Shown: positions 23,943 through 35,870 of the stretch, piece by piece
How the letters are laid out: each line of letters opens with the position of its first letter
Numbering within the stretch: position 1 is the first letter of the stretch
Origin: Halisarca cf. caerulea
Lineage: Eukaryota; Porifera; Demospongiae; Chondrillida; Halisarcidae
DNA length: 64,000 nucleotides
Direction of reading: 5' to 3'
Assembly (NCBI GenBank): GCA_963170055.1
Contig: CAUJGJ010000083.1
Location: 1,187,601-1,251,600, forward strand
The notes under the pieces: model-generated
What the model was told of the DNA's origin: nothing
What the model saw: only the letters and a program-made list of their open reading frames with translations
Database searches by the model: none
Made by a program: the position numbers and the translations under genes

Positions 23943-26900
23943 ATGGCTGAGAGCAACTCGCGTCTTTACAGTACTGGTTGGTTTCCTCGACTTACTGGAG
24001 AATATGGAGTGGGTATTTGTGACGTACTACCGAGTTTAAGTGAAGAAGAGCCGCTGTTGATAAGACTGTTCTATCCAACCTTGAAAAAACCTCACGAAGT
24101 TCAGCAGTCGGAGTTGTATCTACCCGAATCAAGTAGCCTGTATCGATACACGAAATCCTTTTTGTTGGCCTTTGAGGCTGTACCCAGTTTCTTAGCGGCT
24201 CCAATGGCTTTTGTGATGAGCTATCTCTCAAGTGAGCTTTGTATCAATTCATAGAAGTATCTATGTTGTCATCGTGCATGTTGTAATCGCGCGGGAAACG
24301 CGTAGCCATAATACTGTAGAATCTGATGCTCATATAGTCTATCACGACAGATTTGAACCCCCTGGTTCATTTTTTGCAAAAATTTGGACCCTCCGAAACT
24401 TATCCTGTTGAAATACCGGGACCCCCCAGAACAAATCCAATCTGAGCACAAATAATATGAGTACAAAGTGTATAACTGTTTAGTAATGGTAGAGTAGCAA
24501 AATCAGTTCAGTCACATGCAAGTTGATAATAATTTCTTATTTCAACTGGGTGGGCCATTACCCTGAGACTACTACTAAGGACCCCAGTATCACACACACT
24601 CACTCACACACAATTAAATTCAAATTAGTTTGGTGGCTACAGTAGGTCGTCTTCTACCTGTTCCCAAGCTGGTGGTAGGGGGTGCAGGGAAAAAACGCCA
24701 AATGACACACTGTGGAATGGTGCCCCTGCTCACTGTTTAGCTTCCAGTGCTAACCTACTGAGCCACCAGCACACACACACCCTAGTATATAGTTCGTACC
24801 TGTAAGTAAAAGAGGTAAGACATAAACATATTGTACGTTATACAACTTGCAGAAGCTTACCAGTGACAGACTGGAGCATTTCCAAAGCAAAACTCAGTCA
24901 TAAAGGCAATTACAAACAAGCTTCCATCTATACCACCATCTTGTACTTGTATTTTCAATGGATGAAAAAACTGGACAAAATTTGATCTCAAATAACATGG
25001 CTACCTATCAAAGTATTTACACCAATCCTGTAGTGCAGACTGTCATAGACATGTACAGTGTGACTGTTTGCAGCAATAATAGTGATTCTGGTTCCAGTGA
25101 TCACCATCACCACGCAAGACAAAACCCTGCATGGAAGTTCTACCCCAAAGGAGAAGTTAGGATACTAGCTGTAATAGATGGCTTACTTGTCAATGAACAA
25201 TTGGTCTTCTTTCTCTTATAGCAGTTAGTTAGTTTCTTTATCTGTCAGATTCTTTCACTCAAATGACAAGGCTGTCAAAGAAGAAATGCCCAATACTTAT
25301 CAATTTTCTCAGAACATACGGTTTTAGACCAGTAAGTCCAACTTCACTGTAGACAGAAGTATTTATTAGAAACTTCATGAGAGAATCTCAAAAATATTTT
25401 ACTTGTAGAATATTAATTAATTTAATTTTAGTAGATTCATTTTAAGGGAATCTAGTTTCTGCATTCCCCAATCTCTGCAGTGTATATTAAAATCAGACTG
25501 AGATAGAAAAGTTGTAAATTTTGTAATAGAACCAGGCTGAGCCTGAGGATACCTGTGATATAATTGTTCATTGTTCTCTTGTTTGACCCATTGATGGCCT
25601 TTGTACCAGATTCTGCATTTTTCACATAGCTGGACCAAGGTCACGACAAGAACATGAGTCTGCAACCTCAATATTCAATTTACTGCAGAATCCTTGCTTT
25701 CCAGGGTTCTATCCAAACTCTCCAGCTTCCACCCCCAAAAATTCCACCTGTAGTGTAAAATGCTGTGGAAAAGGTCCTACTTAAGTGTCAAAATCAACCT
25801 TGAATAGTCTAAAATGGCCTGATTTATCACCTTACATAACCTAAAAATTCTAGTTTTCCCCAGACCCCCCTAATTACACACCCCTGCGATACCATGTATA
25901 TCACTGTGCTTCTAGGATACCACATACATACAGTCGAACCTCGTTAGTGAGTACACCTGGGGACCCTCAAAATTGCTGCTCACTATCAGTAGTACTTGCT
26001 AACCATATAGAGTAGTATTATGGGTTATAAGTTGGGGTATCATATCCTTGTACTTCCTAACCAGATATTACTCATTAACAGTGTTCTTACTAACGAGGTT
26101 CTACTGTACATATCTACCCCTTCTCATTACTGTAAAGTTTGTTATTGGCCCCATGCAAGAAACCCTGCTACATATGTGGCCTTCCATGGGAAAACCAGGG
26201 TTCGGCTGTTTTTTGGTAATTTTCAAATACTGCATTTCTCGCATGATCTATGCGATATACACCTATTGGTGTGGTTGGATTCCCATTTCCATTTTTAATT
26301 TTGAATTTAGAAGCAAAACCACAAAATCATTAATAATTCATAAGTAATTTAAATATTCATATGCTAATTAGAATATTAATATTAGGTGCTTTTAGTATGC
26401 AAGAGCATGTAATGGCAGATAAATGGTTTAATATACATGATAAAATTAGCAGCAGAAATATATAATATGCACCAAATGATAAAAGTAGTCACAATTACTA
26501 AATTTCTGTTATTTGGAGGGACATGTATGTCCTGGCTGCTTGCACACGGAACGGGAATGAACTTCACTGGGATCTTCAATGTTGAAAGGATTTCCCAAAC
26601 TTTGTGACGGTTCTGGAGCTAGCTTGTTGTGGACTGACTTGGGACAAGTGAGATTCTTCCCCAAAGTTGTCTTACAAAATGGTCTCATACCACTGCCGAG
26701 TGAAATCAGCTTACTTGCACCAAATATTGAATGAAGGCTTATAATCAACAATGTGTTCTTGGTGCATTTAACTGGGCCAAGATAACTAAATTTAGCTCTT
26801 TAGAACTCAGTTGGTGGCATTCTGAAGTATTGCTTCGCAAGAAATAGCATAGAAAAAGAAATAAATGGAACAACAAGGGGTATTCAGACTTCGCAACTGA

Positions 26901-29641
26901 CATCCACATGTCTCCGACAAAAATTCGCCAGTAAGAGACTCCTCTTGCTCATCTTCGAAGCCTCTTTCAACTGAAATGGATCAGATTCAGCTTATTTGAA
27001 CTCCTTTTTCAGTTGAGCCAACAGAGATATCGTTTCGTTCAGCGAAATTCGCACGCGATCGGTTATTTTGGTCTGTAACTTGCTGTAGGAACGTCAGATT
27101 CGCTTGCTTCGAATGGTTGTAGACTCCTCAGTTACTGTAGAATATCGTATACTAGTCGTATTCTAGCCGCTCTAGCTCCTCTTTTACATATCCGCAGGAT
27201 ATGATAAATTTTACAAAAATGCGCATACTGAAAAATACCGGAAATGGATCGAACCCTGGTTTTCGCGTGGACGCCCACATATTACATATTATAGATACAA
27301 TATACAGTTAGTACACATCAAAAACACAATCATGTCTCGCATCATGATGGCAGGTTATATTGAAGCTCCGGCCCTCACCCCTCCATTCCCCAAAAATTCA
27401 TCCTAGAATCGAAGATAGAACCCTGTATAGTGAATAGAATCAATCCTGAAGCTCACTTGATTTACTTCACTATCTCCAAAACCACCCCACCCTAGCTCAA
27501 TCCTACTTCAGTGGGAATGGCATGCATATGGTAATTAACTATACTATGACAGAGGTCATAGGAGACACGTGCTATATACATTACACTACATAGCTGTGCT
27601 TATTATGGGAAAAAAATTGCTTCATTTATATACTGTAGTAATAGGTATCGTAGATAATGTTAGTCTTATTAATTTGCATAATATGTATCTATGTTATACA
27701 TCTGTTATGTACCCCATTGTACAGAGTCAAATCTGCCAGCTATTCCTCATGCTCCTCTACTGGAAAGCAAACAATTCCCTGTTGTTGTGTTCTCTCATGG
27801 TATGACGGGTTATAGGAGTGGTTTTGGCACTTTCCAATGTGATCTTGCATCTCATGGCTACATCGTAGCAGCTGTGGAGCATAAGTAAATGGCAACTATT
27901 CATTGATTATACTTCCAGGTATCTATTATCAGTTATACTTTAAGTTATGTGTCCCTCAACTACAGAGATGGTTCTGCCTGCTTGTCTTACACCAAGACCA
28001 CGTCTGAGAACACAGAAGGTGGTGAACCAGCCTATGAGGATAAGTGGATAGAGTATGTCAAAACTGATTCTAATGCTTTGCCTCTGAGATATGACCAGGT
28101 AAATGTACACTAGTCTTCGTATTTTACCATACCCTTTGAATTAGATCACAATGTGCTAAGATTAATCTAATTTAAATGTGCACTGAATTACCATCTTTTG
28201 TAACCATGTGATGATATAATAACGTTTTAGGTAAAGCAAAGAGCTTCTGAAGTTAGTTTGGCATTGGATTTTGTGACAGCTCTTGACAAAGGAGACAAGT
28301 TTAAAGACCTCTTGAATAACAATAATTTTGATTTCAGTCAATTCAAGGTAATATCGCTTGTATTGAATACATACCCAATGAATAATCTATTTACATAAAT
28401 AATTTGAAAATACTACATGCAGGGCAGAATTGATCTCAGCCATGTTGTTGCTATGGGCCATTCCTTTGGTGGAAGTACCACTGTTGTGTCATTAGCCAAT
28501 GACTTGAGATTCAGGTATACACCACATGCACATGTATGGAACATGATTTTATATACCCTTTGTCATGCCATACTTCATTTATTACTATTTTCATTCCAGA
28601 TTTTAATTGTTTAGCATATTTTTGTAGTCGGGGAAAATTAGATTGCCTGTCTGTATCCTCCTAGGTGTGGTGTGGCCCTTGATTCATGGATGTTCCCTGT
28701 ACGCACTGAGGAATATGATCTGGTAAAGGTACCTCTCATTTTCATGAACTCTTGGGACTTCCAGTGGGCACGTAATGTGAAGTGTATGATGAAACTAGTC
28801 AAGGAATCTGAAGAGACAGGTAGACATCTTGCTGGTTCCTTTTCATACTGACCGTTTGTCATATTTTTTTCTGCTTTTTGCCAGGATTCCCCACTTGTCA
28901 GGTGTTCACCCTCAGGTATGTGTTGTGTATTAATGTACTTGACTCAGTCCCAGCCCCATTGTATGTTACAACACTGTTTATGGTCCTTCAACTCAACCCA
29001 TCCCAGTTGGTGGGGAGGGTCAGCTCAGACTGAGAGGTGTATACACCCTGTGCTGCATGGCTAGTAGTGTATAGTTAGAACCTTCAGACTAACATACCCA
29101 ACCTTGATATTAGTTTTGGTCGATGTTGTCATTTGTGTATAAATTTCTGCATTGCCAGCTTGGAATTTAGGGTATGTTTGTTCACAACTTTATGCTATGC
29201 ATCACTGCATGGGCCATATCTTTATACTATTCTTGAAGGTTGTAGGGGAATGTGCAACTGTCTCGGTTCTCTGTCTTGTGCCATACAGAGGAAGTACTCA
29301 TCTGTCACAGACCGATTCTCCATTTATATCTTCACAATATGCTATGAAGAGTATGGGATTCTATTCACCTGATGCGGATATTTATGAAGTGTTTGATGCC
29401 AGTTTACAACTCATGTATGCTTTCCTGAACCGCCACCTCTGGAATGGTAGGTAGAGTATCCAGTAGGAGCACTGCGCCATGGTGGTGTTATCTTGTACAT
29501 GTTCTGTTTGTAGATCCCTCACCTCAGCCCATCCTAGATGGTGGGGAGGGTCAGCACAGACTGGTCATGAGTGGAACCAACGTTGACATATCAGGTCCTG
29601 ATGAAGGGTGGATATCTCCCAAAGCAAAGAATAATCCATGA
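23943..29641 (+). CDS. PLA2G7/PAFAH2-like: PAF-acetylhydrolase gene D, nine exons
   Basis: Complete PAF-acetylhydrolase of 420 residues. Exons: 23943-24231, 27725-27884, 27966-28098, 28231-28347, 28423-28514, 28665-28819, 28885-28915, 29289-29446, 29514-29641. GT-AG introns, 1263 nt in frame. Exon 4 has one extra codon (NNNNFDF). Triad: GHSFGGS Ser247, LDSWMFP Asp270, GSTH His330. The start at 23943 matches the paralogues. An in-frame ATG at 23877 would add 22 residues rich in Arg and lacking acidic residues, which could act as a targeting presequence. Intron 1 (3.5 kb) is full of mobile DNA (SINE, MITE, an unexplained TIR element). Intron 7 contains a relic of exon 9 at 28982-29033. Confidence 0.93.
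24540..24770 (-). mobile_element. tRNA-derived SINE, copy 2
   Basis: Minus strand from 24770: GCTGGTGGCTCAGTAGGTTA contains the A box TGGCTCAGTAGG; GGCACCATTCC is a degenerate B box at the same spacing as copy 1 (2812-3155). Downstream blocks GGGGTCCTTAGTAG and the ACTGGG area parallel copy 1. It lies in intron 1 of gene D. Confidence 0.55.
25929..26108 (-). mobile_element. 180-bp MITE, opposite orientation to 11641-11820
   Basis: Begins TACAGTCGAACCTCGTTAGT and ends ACTAACGAGGTTCTACTGTA. The interior is the reverse complement of the copy at 11641-11820 (CAGTAGTACTTGCTAACCAT, GGGTTATAAG). Length 180 bp in both. In intron 1 of gene D. Confidence 0.8.
26192..27271. mobile_element. Candidate TIR element with unexplained minus-strand frame
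   Basis: GGGAAAACCAGGGTTCGGCT at the left faces AACCCTGGTTTTCGCGTGG at the right; the inverted match continues weakly (TTTTTTGGTAATTTTC against GAAAAATACCGGAAA). Inside, a minus-strand frame at 26751-26509 (80 codons, six cysteines) matches nothing I recognise. An outer pair CCAGGGTTCTATC (25703) and GATAGAACCCTG (27413) may mark a larger, older element that it nests in. The call is tentative. Confidence 0.4.
28982..29033 (+). pseudogene. Relic of PAF-AH exon 9 inside intron 7 of gene D
   Basis: GGTCCTTCAACTCAACCCAT followed by CCCAGTTGGTGGGGAGGGTC and AGCTCAGACTG aligns with the start of exon 9 (GATCCCTCACCTCAGCCCAT, GATGGTGGGGAGGGTCAGC), with several substitutions. It sits upstream of exon 8, so it is out of order and cannot serve as the normal last exon. 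It looks like a leftover of unequal recombination. Confidence 0.75.
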
Positions 29642-29979
29642 TTTATTTTTGATTGGTTAATGAACAAATCAAACTGTGTTGTACACTGAATGTAAGATTC
29701 TGCTTTATACTGTTCAAAGGAAATGCCATTATTACTATTATACAGCGAAACATGATACAGTGATGAAAATATTATGATGATGAGAAAAGACAATATTAAG
29801 TTTAATATACTAATTTTGATCAGTGATATTGAAGATAAAATATTGCAAATTAATGCATGTCATTAATGAGAAAAAACAATATTCCTATATACACATAATA
29901 TAATTATTTGATATTGACCTACCTATAAAACTAATACAAGAATAGCACTTATAATAATAAAGTCCACACGTGCACGCTA

Positions 29980-30090
29980 ATTTGACCTCTGAATCACAAG
30001 AGCTGAGGGTGCCCAGCACTGAAATAGCATTCCCTACTTGGACAGCCATGGCCACTGCACTTGAAGCCTCAACATCAGGAAAGTACTAGT
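29980..30090 (-). pseudogene. Relic tail of RT/endonuclease retroelement (copy 3)
   Basis: The minus-strand translation contains AVAMAVQVGNAISVLGTLSS, matching LSVAIQTGNASSILGTMDFS of copy 1 (minus strand, 3435-3872). Only the extreme C-terminal part is left. It lies head to head with another relic at 30225-30840. Confidence 0.6.
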
Positions 30091-30224
30091 ATTATCATTA
30101 TTATTGGAAAACTAATTGCAATGAAAATAATGTGTTTAAACATTTATACATGCCCCTTTCATTGACCATGCACAGAGACATGCATGAGCATATTATAATA
30201 TTATGTATGAGTGGACAAAAATGG

Positions 30225-30840
30225 ATGGACACCATGGAAGATTTAGGGATCAATGATGTCCAGCATGCTCTTAGTTGTAGGGTAGGTGGTTTACCTATCC
30301 ATCGTCACAATGACATCAGAGACCTATCTGCTTCACTGATTTCAGAGGTCTGCACGAACACTGAGATTGAACCGAGACTCCAGCCCCTTACTGGGGAAAG
30401 GTTAGACAGATGAAGCGCAAATGCCCAAGATGAAGCCTGACTAGTCGACTTGACATTCTTTGCAGAGGCTTTTGGCAATCTGCTGAAGATGCATTTTTCG
30501 ATATACAGGTATTCAATCTTGGCAGCATCAAACAAGAATCGAGCTAACACACCTCTCACTTCCATCTACCGCAAGCATGAGCAAGAAAAGCGGAGATCCT
30601 ATGACCTGAGGGTTTGAGAGGTGGTACATGGATCATTTGTACCTCTTGTTTTCTCAGCAACAGGAGGTATGGGACCTAGCACAACCGTAGCATACAAGAG
30701 ACTAGCATCACTCCTGTCCCGGAAGAGAGACCACCCCTATGCTGAAACCATGAGATGGCTCAGATGCCGGCTGTGTTTTGGCCTTCTCAAAGCAGCAATT
30801 GTAGTCATCCGAGGCTCATGCAAGATCATCTGTCCGTAGC
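30225..30840 (+). pseudogene. Relic C-terminus of the 52-kb-type retroelement (copy 4)
   Basis: Plus-strand pieces align in order with the tail of the intact element at 52 kb: GGLPIHRHNDIRDLSA (intact: GGFPSRRHNLIRDFTA), EPRLQPLTGE (EPHLQPLSGE), SIYRKHEQEKRRSYD (AVYRSHERSKRRQYE), FVPLVFSATGGMGPSTTVAYKRLASLL (intact: FTPLVFSIFGGM...VAYKRLADLL). Stops near 30410 and 30615 and a lost nuclease region show that it is inactive. It preserves residues about 610-780 of the intact frame. Confidence 0.85.
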
Positions 30841-31449
30841 AACTACACACCTGATTCCATCACATTGGCAGTTGCAGAGGGCAATGTATCACACTAACTC
30901 ATACATTAAAGGACATATGAACTTTGCATATTATATTTGTTGTTTTCATTGCTTTACTATTATAGATATATATATATATATATATATATTTCAATTCTGA
31001 CTTAACACACCTGCGGAGGCACCATCCTGTTCTGGTAATTCATGCAAGGGACATTCTGCCCTAGTGCCATCCAGCTGCCCTGAGGTCATGTGCCTGGTTA
31101 AGACAGCTATAATCTTATAAGGTCACATGCATATGCAGGTACTAGGGGACTGAAATACGGGAGGGGAGGGAGGAGGATACATGACTCTGTTGCAATGTCA
31201 GTATCCGAACTTGAAACGAAAGCGAGCTTGTACGTGTGTCGATCTGCATGCAGCTAGCTGCATGTGGCCCTTTCAAAAGTCTTGTGAGCCACACGACTAT
31301 TCTAGGCCAGTCTAGTGTGGCCGGACTGAAATGAAGGAATTCGATCAATCTGGCCTTGTTAGACTAGTAGTCTCGCGTAGCCAGCCCCTTCTTTCCTTAA
31401 CCCTAACCCCTTTTCCTGAATCTCTTCAAAATTAATATAAAATGGCGGC
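30841..31449. other. Intergenic, no gene seen
   Basis: Contains a short TA run (30966-30989), fold-back-like pieces near 31300-31385 (GTGTGGCCGGACTG, GTCTCGCGTAGCC) and otherwise no recognisable coding sequence. Confidence 0.45.
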
Positions 31450-32611
31450 CGAGTGACGGTCTGGATATAGTTAGTCCAGCCAGCTGTGACCCACGTACGT
31501 ACAAGCGCCGAGGGCGGAAGGGAAGAAACGTGGGTCCTAGTCCAGCCAGCTGTGACCCACGTACGTACAAGCGCCGGGGGCGGAAGGGAAGAAACGTGGG
31601 TCCAGCAACAATCACCGCGATTGCATAACCACGGACCAATCAGATCATACTGCCACGATTTGCGGTAATAGTATTCATAGTATGTGGCTGAGACCGTAGA
31701 CAAAAGAGTTCTATTAATGTGAAGATGGCGTCACAGCACTGAAAAGGAGCTGATCACCCCACGGGTGAACTTGGCAGCGAATCAACGGCTGATGGACTTA
31801 TTTTAGGAGAATGGTATCTTTTTCGACGGATGAAGAATAATTGGGCCTTTCTGATGTTTTCTTTAATAGCCTCCTTACCTCGCTTCACTTCGAAAGCACG
31901 CTTACCCAAGGAATTCGCTTCTACATAGCAAACTTTACAAATTCCAGGATTGTTTATGGAACGCCGAATGCGACAAAACCTAGCCAACACGCGAGATGAA
32001 CGAAAACCGTTTCTGTAAAATCGATTCGCCAAAATCGATTTGCCTACAGCTAAATCGTTTTTGCAAAATCGATTCGCCAAAATCGATTTGCCTACAGCTA
32101 AATCGTTTCTGCAAAATCGATTTTGCTAACCCTAGCTCTGACCTTATATAATCAGCCCTAAACGGGCTCTTCCACAGCGCTAACCGTAAGAAACTGCCAA
32201 CAGCTGAACCACGCAACATCAAAGAGAATTATCTAAGTGCTACTAATTAGCGGCCATATTGTTTACAAAAGCGATTGTTGCTGGACCCTAGTCTCGTACC
32301 CAGACCCACTTCCGCCCGCCATTTTATTTGGGCGAGAAGGAATAAAATGGCGGGCGGAAGTGGGTCTGGGTACGAGACTAGCTGGACCCACGTTTCTTCC
32401 CTTCCGCCCCCGGCGCTTGTACGTACGTGGGTCACAGCTGGCTGGACTACGTGGGTCCAGCAACAATCACCGCGATTGCATAACCACAGACCAATCAGAT
32501 CATACTGCCACGATTTGCGGTAATAGTATTCATAGTATGTGGCTGAGACCGTAGACAAAAGAGTTTTATTAATGTGAAGATGGCGTCACAGCACAGAGAA
32601 GGAGCTGATCA
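31450..32611. repeat. Mosaic of duplicated and inverted modules
   Basis: Module P (CCAGCCAGCTGTGACCCACG ... AACGTGGGTCC) occurs twice in tandem at about 31476-31605, inverted at 32382-32450 and inverted again at 36375-36445. Module Q (about 150 bp, CAACAATCACCGCGATTGCA to GATGGCGTCACAGCAC) occurs at 31604-31740 and 32459-32595 in direct orientation. Module R (CTGAACCACGCAACATCAAA to GCGATTGTTGCTGG) occurs at 32205-32285 and 36301-36383. Module S (GGAGAATGGTATCTTTTTC to CACTTCGAAAGC) occurs at 31804-31900 and 36199-36301. The overlapping minus-strand frames (31754-32080, 35914-36282) share VAIKENIRKxQLFF-like peptides, but no function can be given. Confidence 0.7.
32288..32381. mobile_element. 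Near-perfect 94-bp palindromic MITE
   Basis: CTAGTCTCGTACCCAGACCC at the left and GGGTCTGGGTACGAGACTAG at the right, with arms continuing through ACTTCCGCCCGCCATTTTAT around a short loop (TTGGGCGAGAAGG). Same family as 5769-5863. It is inserted in a copy of module P/R, splitting GGACCC. Confidence 0.85.
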
Positions 32612-33797
32612 AGACAATTTCTTGCATATATATAACTAGTTGTGAACCAAGTTCAGAACCTCGCGATTGCTAAAACAAAAATTGAATTTTGAAATAGAAA
32701 TTGAATTGTGTTCAATTCCTTTTTGACTGCTGCTTATGAATTCAAAACTGATGTGTGTGCTCATGCTTTGAGTTATAAGGCTAGATTGCCATTGCAATGG
32801 TATATTACAATGGCCATGCAGATGCAAAGTTAGCAGTTTTGTTGTTTACTCACTTGACACATGCTTGTAAGACACAGTGTGTAGACTACAGTATCAGTAC
32901 TCGTGAAGCAAGGCTGTACGACAGTGTAACATTTGCAATTTGTGACATTTGACATTCAATTTGATTGAGTCATGCATCAGTGATTGACACAAATCTGTTG
33001 AGTTTTTATTTCTTCTGGTGACACTGTGTTAAATTTGCATTGCCAAAATAAATGGTCACTTTTCATTGTATATGATTCAATTGAATTGCAATGCTTGGTT
33101 CAATTTGGCCTGCTTGAACATTCAAATTGACACTAGCACTGAGCAATGCATGTGACATGTACCACTGCACATAATCTGCACAAACAACCAAGTTGCAGTC
33201 CATGGTGCTAGAAGTTAGTATTATAATTATGCTTCCTCAACATAATGCTATTGTCAATTTACCTGAACATATGCATTCGTAGACCTTGATTAATTCTGAA
33301 TCAATAATATTGTAATTCATGTACCACCACACAACTGCATGAGTGATAGAAACGAAGTTGCAAACATTTTTGGTTTATTATTTGGTTCTATTTGAACAAA
33401 CAGTCTGTTTTTTTTTCAAGAATTAAGTCTTTAAAATTTCTTTTGAATCCATGAACTTCATATTGATTGAACATACATCACACAATGTCATTTATAACTT
33501 GCTGCTCATACGTACATGAAATTTGTTTCTGTGATGTGTGGCCAATCTGCATGACATTGTGTTTTAGATGATTTGTACGTAAGTGCATTTAAATTTGTGG
33601 ATTTGACATATTCAGGAGCTTGGAGTACAGTTGCGACACAGGCTGCTGTGTATACAATAGGTTCAAATTTTGGGTTACATTAGATTTGTTTGATTGCGAT
33701 GAAATCCATGGTTTCTGCAGAGGCTGTCTTCAGACACATTTCACATGATGGTATAATCCAATTAAAATCAGAATCTAACAAATATACATAAATGTGC
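32612..33797. other. AT-rich intergenic, no gene seen
   Basis: Rich in CAATTT/AAATTG words, but I see no coding sequence, clear repeat or RNA structure. Confidence 0.45.
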
Positions 33798-34298
33798 ATA
33801 TACCGTTTATGTTCTAATTTTTCATCAGAGCAATTGTCACGAAAAAACGTCATTTGGAATGGAATTGCAAGGTTTCTGAAAGGTGGCGAATAATTGGAAT
33901 GGGGGGACAAATATTTAGAATCAATGACGGCGAATTAGAACCATCAAAAGATAGACGTTTCTAGCTTGAGAACTGTTGCGCCCGTTCGAGGATACCATGC
34001 ACATATACAAGGAATTTCGAATGAAAAATGAAAATCTTCCATGATTCAACGATTACTCAAACGAAATAAAAATGACAAATATAAACGAAGGAACAGCGGT
34101 TTCTCCAGTACGGTATATCAATGGCACAACAAATGGCAGAATGAAGGCGGCCAGCCTGCGTGACGAATAATTAGGGTCTCTGACATACGTAGGATTAAAA
34201 CACATGTTATTTCGTCATCAATTAGAATGCTTTTCATCCCTTTTGGAGCCCATGACGAATATTTGGAATGAAGAAAAATTAGAGCATATACGGTATAT
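33798..34298. mobile_element. 500-bp TIR element, ATATACCG ends
   Basis: ATATACCGTTTATGTTCTAA, TTTTTCATC at the left is inverted at the right as GAAGAAAAATTAGAGCATAT, ACGGTATAT, giving about 29-bp TIRs with few mismatches. The body repeats GACGAATAATTAG- and GGAATG-like words but encodes nothing recognised. Superfamily not assigned. Confidence 0.7.
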
Positions 34299-34573
34299 AA
34301 TCATTTGCTATATCAGTTTGAAAGTCCACTGATGTCACATTATAATAATATTTGGCATAGCGGTGCATGTTCCATACATGTACTACATACATCTCTCAGA
34401 CTTAGACTTCGACAAGCAATAGTCAAGGTGAACACATTATGTGCTCAATTACATGTTTTCTTTGCTGTATAATTTTAGAAAACGGCAAACCAACAATACC
34501 AGCGAAAATGAGCTGCATGTATATATCAGGATGTTAAATGAAATGTGAAGTGTCAGTTTACATTCGATCAGGA

Positions 34574-34722
34574 ACGTAACAGATTATTTGTACAAAATCA
34601 ATGCACACAACGTTTCGGCCACGTAGGCCTTCATCAGCTGTATAAAACATTTTATGCAGCTGATGAAGGCCTACATGGCCAAAACATTTTGTGCATTGAT
34701 TTTGTACAATTGATCTGTTACG
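34574..34722. mobile_element. 149-bp fold-back MITE
   Basis: CGTAACAGATTATTTGTACA, AAATCAATGCACACAACG on the left pairs with CATTTTGTGCATTGATTTTG, TACAATTGATCTGTTACG on the right. The inner arms GCCTTCATCAGCTG and CAGCTGATGAAGGC face each other. The GATGAAGGC-TACATGGCC word also occurs in intron 7 of gene A (near 1330), so part of this family may be in those introns. Confidence 0.75.
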
Positions 34723-35745
34723 TTATAGAATTTGTTTGAAAGTTATATTATATCATAAGTCAACGTAGCATGCAATTAGTCTCTATCATATCAGATATAA
34801 TCACACATTGCAGATTATGTCAATCAAATATGTATAATTTTATCACATGATGGTGCAAAGTGGTGCACATGAACCGTAGTTAGTCAAATCAAGTGTTCCA
34901 AGTACAGTGGAAAACAATAACAAAAGTGCGCAACACACGAACGATATTGAACTGTAATTTGTCAATCAATACCTTTTTATGACACTTCACATTTCAATTT
35001 TCTTACTTGTTTTCGCTAAATCACTTGTTTCGAAAACAGATAAAACTGACATGTTCGACTCCAAGCAAAACGGGCCGCCAGTTTATTGGTAAAAGTTGCC
35101 AGCAGTTCGTAATTCCTTTATTTTGTCATTTGTATAGCTTGTACTCGAACAAAGTTGTCAGAGAAAGAAGACGTCCTATAGACTTCGCCGAAACAACGAA
35201 GAAAGCAAACAGAGCAGTCTTGGAGTTAGCGCCATATAATCTACACGTGTCCTTGCGCATGCGCAGTTGCAAAAAAGATGCCCCTAAAGATGTCCGACAC
35301 AATGGCTGACACAATGGCTACTCAATTCGATCACCCGAACAACAAAATTGTGAATCCTACTGTTTAGCGGAAGAAACTTGAAAATCGCTGTATAGAAGTT
35401 TTAGACATTATTGTGCAATAATAATGAAGATTGTTAATTTTTTCGTATCGGTCAAGATGGGACTGTCACGGACCCAAACGTAAGTGACTTTGAGCGCGTT
35501 TTGTCTAATACCCAGTGGGGAAATGCACATAAAGTTTACCTTATCACATAGAACACGTTTGCCCGCTTCTGTTATTGCCACTTCACTGCCACTTTACTTT
35601 ATCACCGACTTGCAACTTGCGCACAAAGAAACGACATATTGGCCAAAATATACGATTAAGTGCGTGGGCTTCTCGATCAGACTCCCCTATACGACGGAAA
35701 CAATTAACCTCGCTAAACCGCTCGGTAATTAAACTTTCTCTACAG
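34723..35745. other. Intergenic with unassigned frames
   Basis: A 100-codon plus frame (35007-35309) and an 82-codon frame (35484-35732) show no family I recognise. They may be flank or exons of the helicase relic that follows. Confidence 0.35.
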
Positions 35746-35856
35746 CATATCGGTAAAGTGAACATCGAAATTCTCCCGCAGCAGCAACAAGCGATCAATT
35801 TTATCCTCTCAGGACGCGATACGGCGATTTGCTTGCCGACTGGTTTCCGTCCGTAA
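35746..35856 (+). pseudogene. Truncated RecQ-like helicase fragment
   Basis: After a plausible acceptor (TTTCTCTACAG) the frame reads HIGKVNIEILPQQQQAINFI and LSGRDTAICLPTGF, then a stop. This matches the N-terminal helicase core of RecQ-type enzymes: the Q-rich LRxxQxxAI..IL.G+D motif followed by motif I, CLPTGxGKS. The Walker lysine is missing because the sequence changes at LPTGF directly before a hairpin (35871-35918). So it is a broken fragment, not a working helicase. Confidence 0.62.
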
Positions 35857-35870
35857 AAGCCATATCTATG

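Noticed and set aside
24958..25221. 87-codon plus frame with His run in intron 1 of gene D
   Set aside because: No recognised family, no splice or start evidence; likely chance in intronic DNA.
35746..35856. Working RecQ helicase gene
   Set aside because: Only the region up to motif I is present and it stops before the Walker lysine; no other helicase motifs follow.
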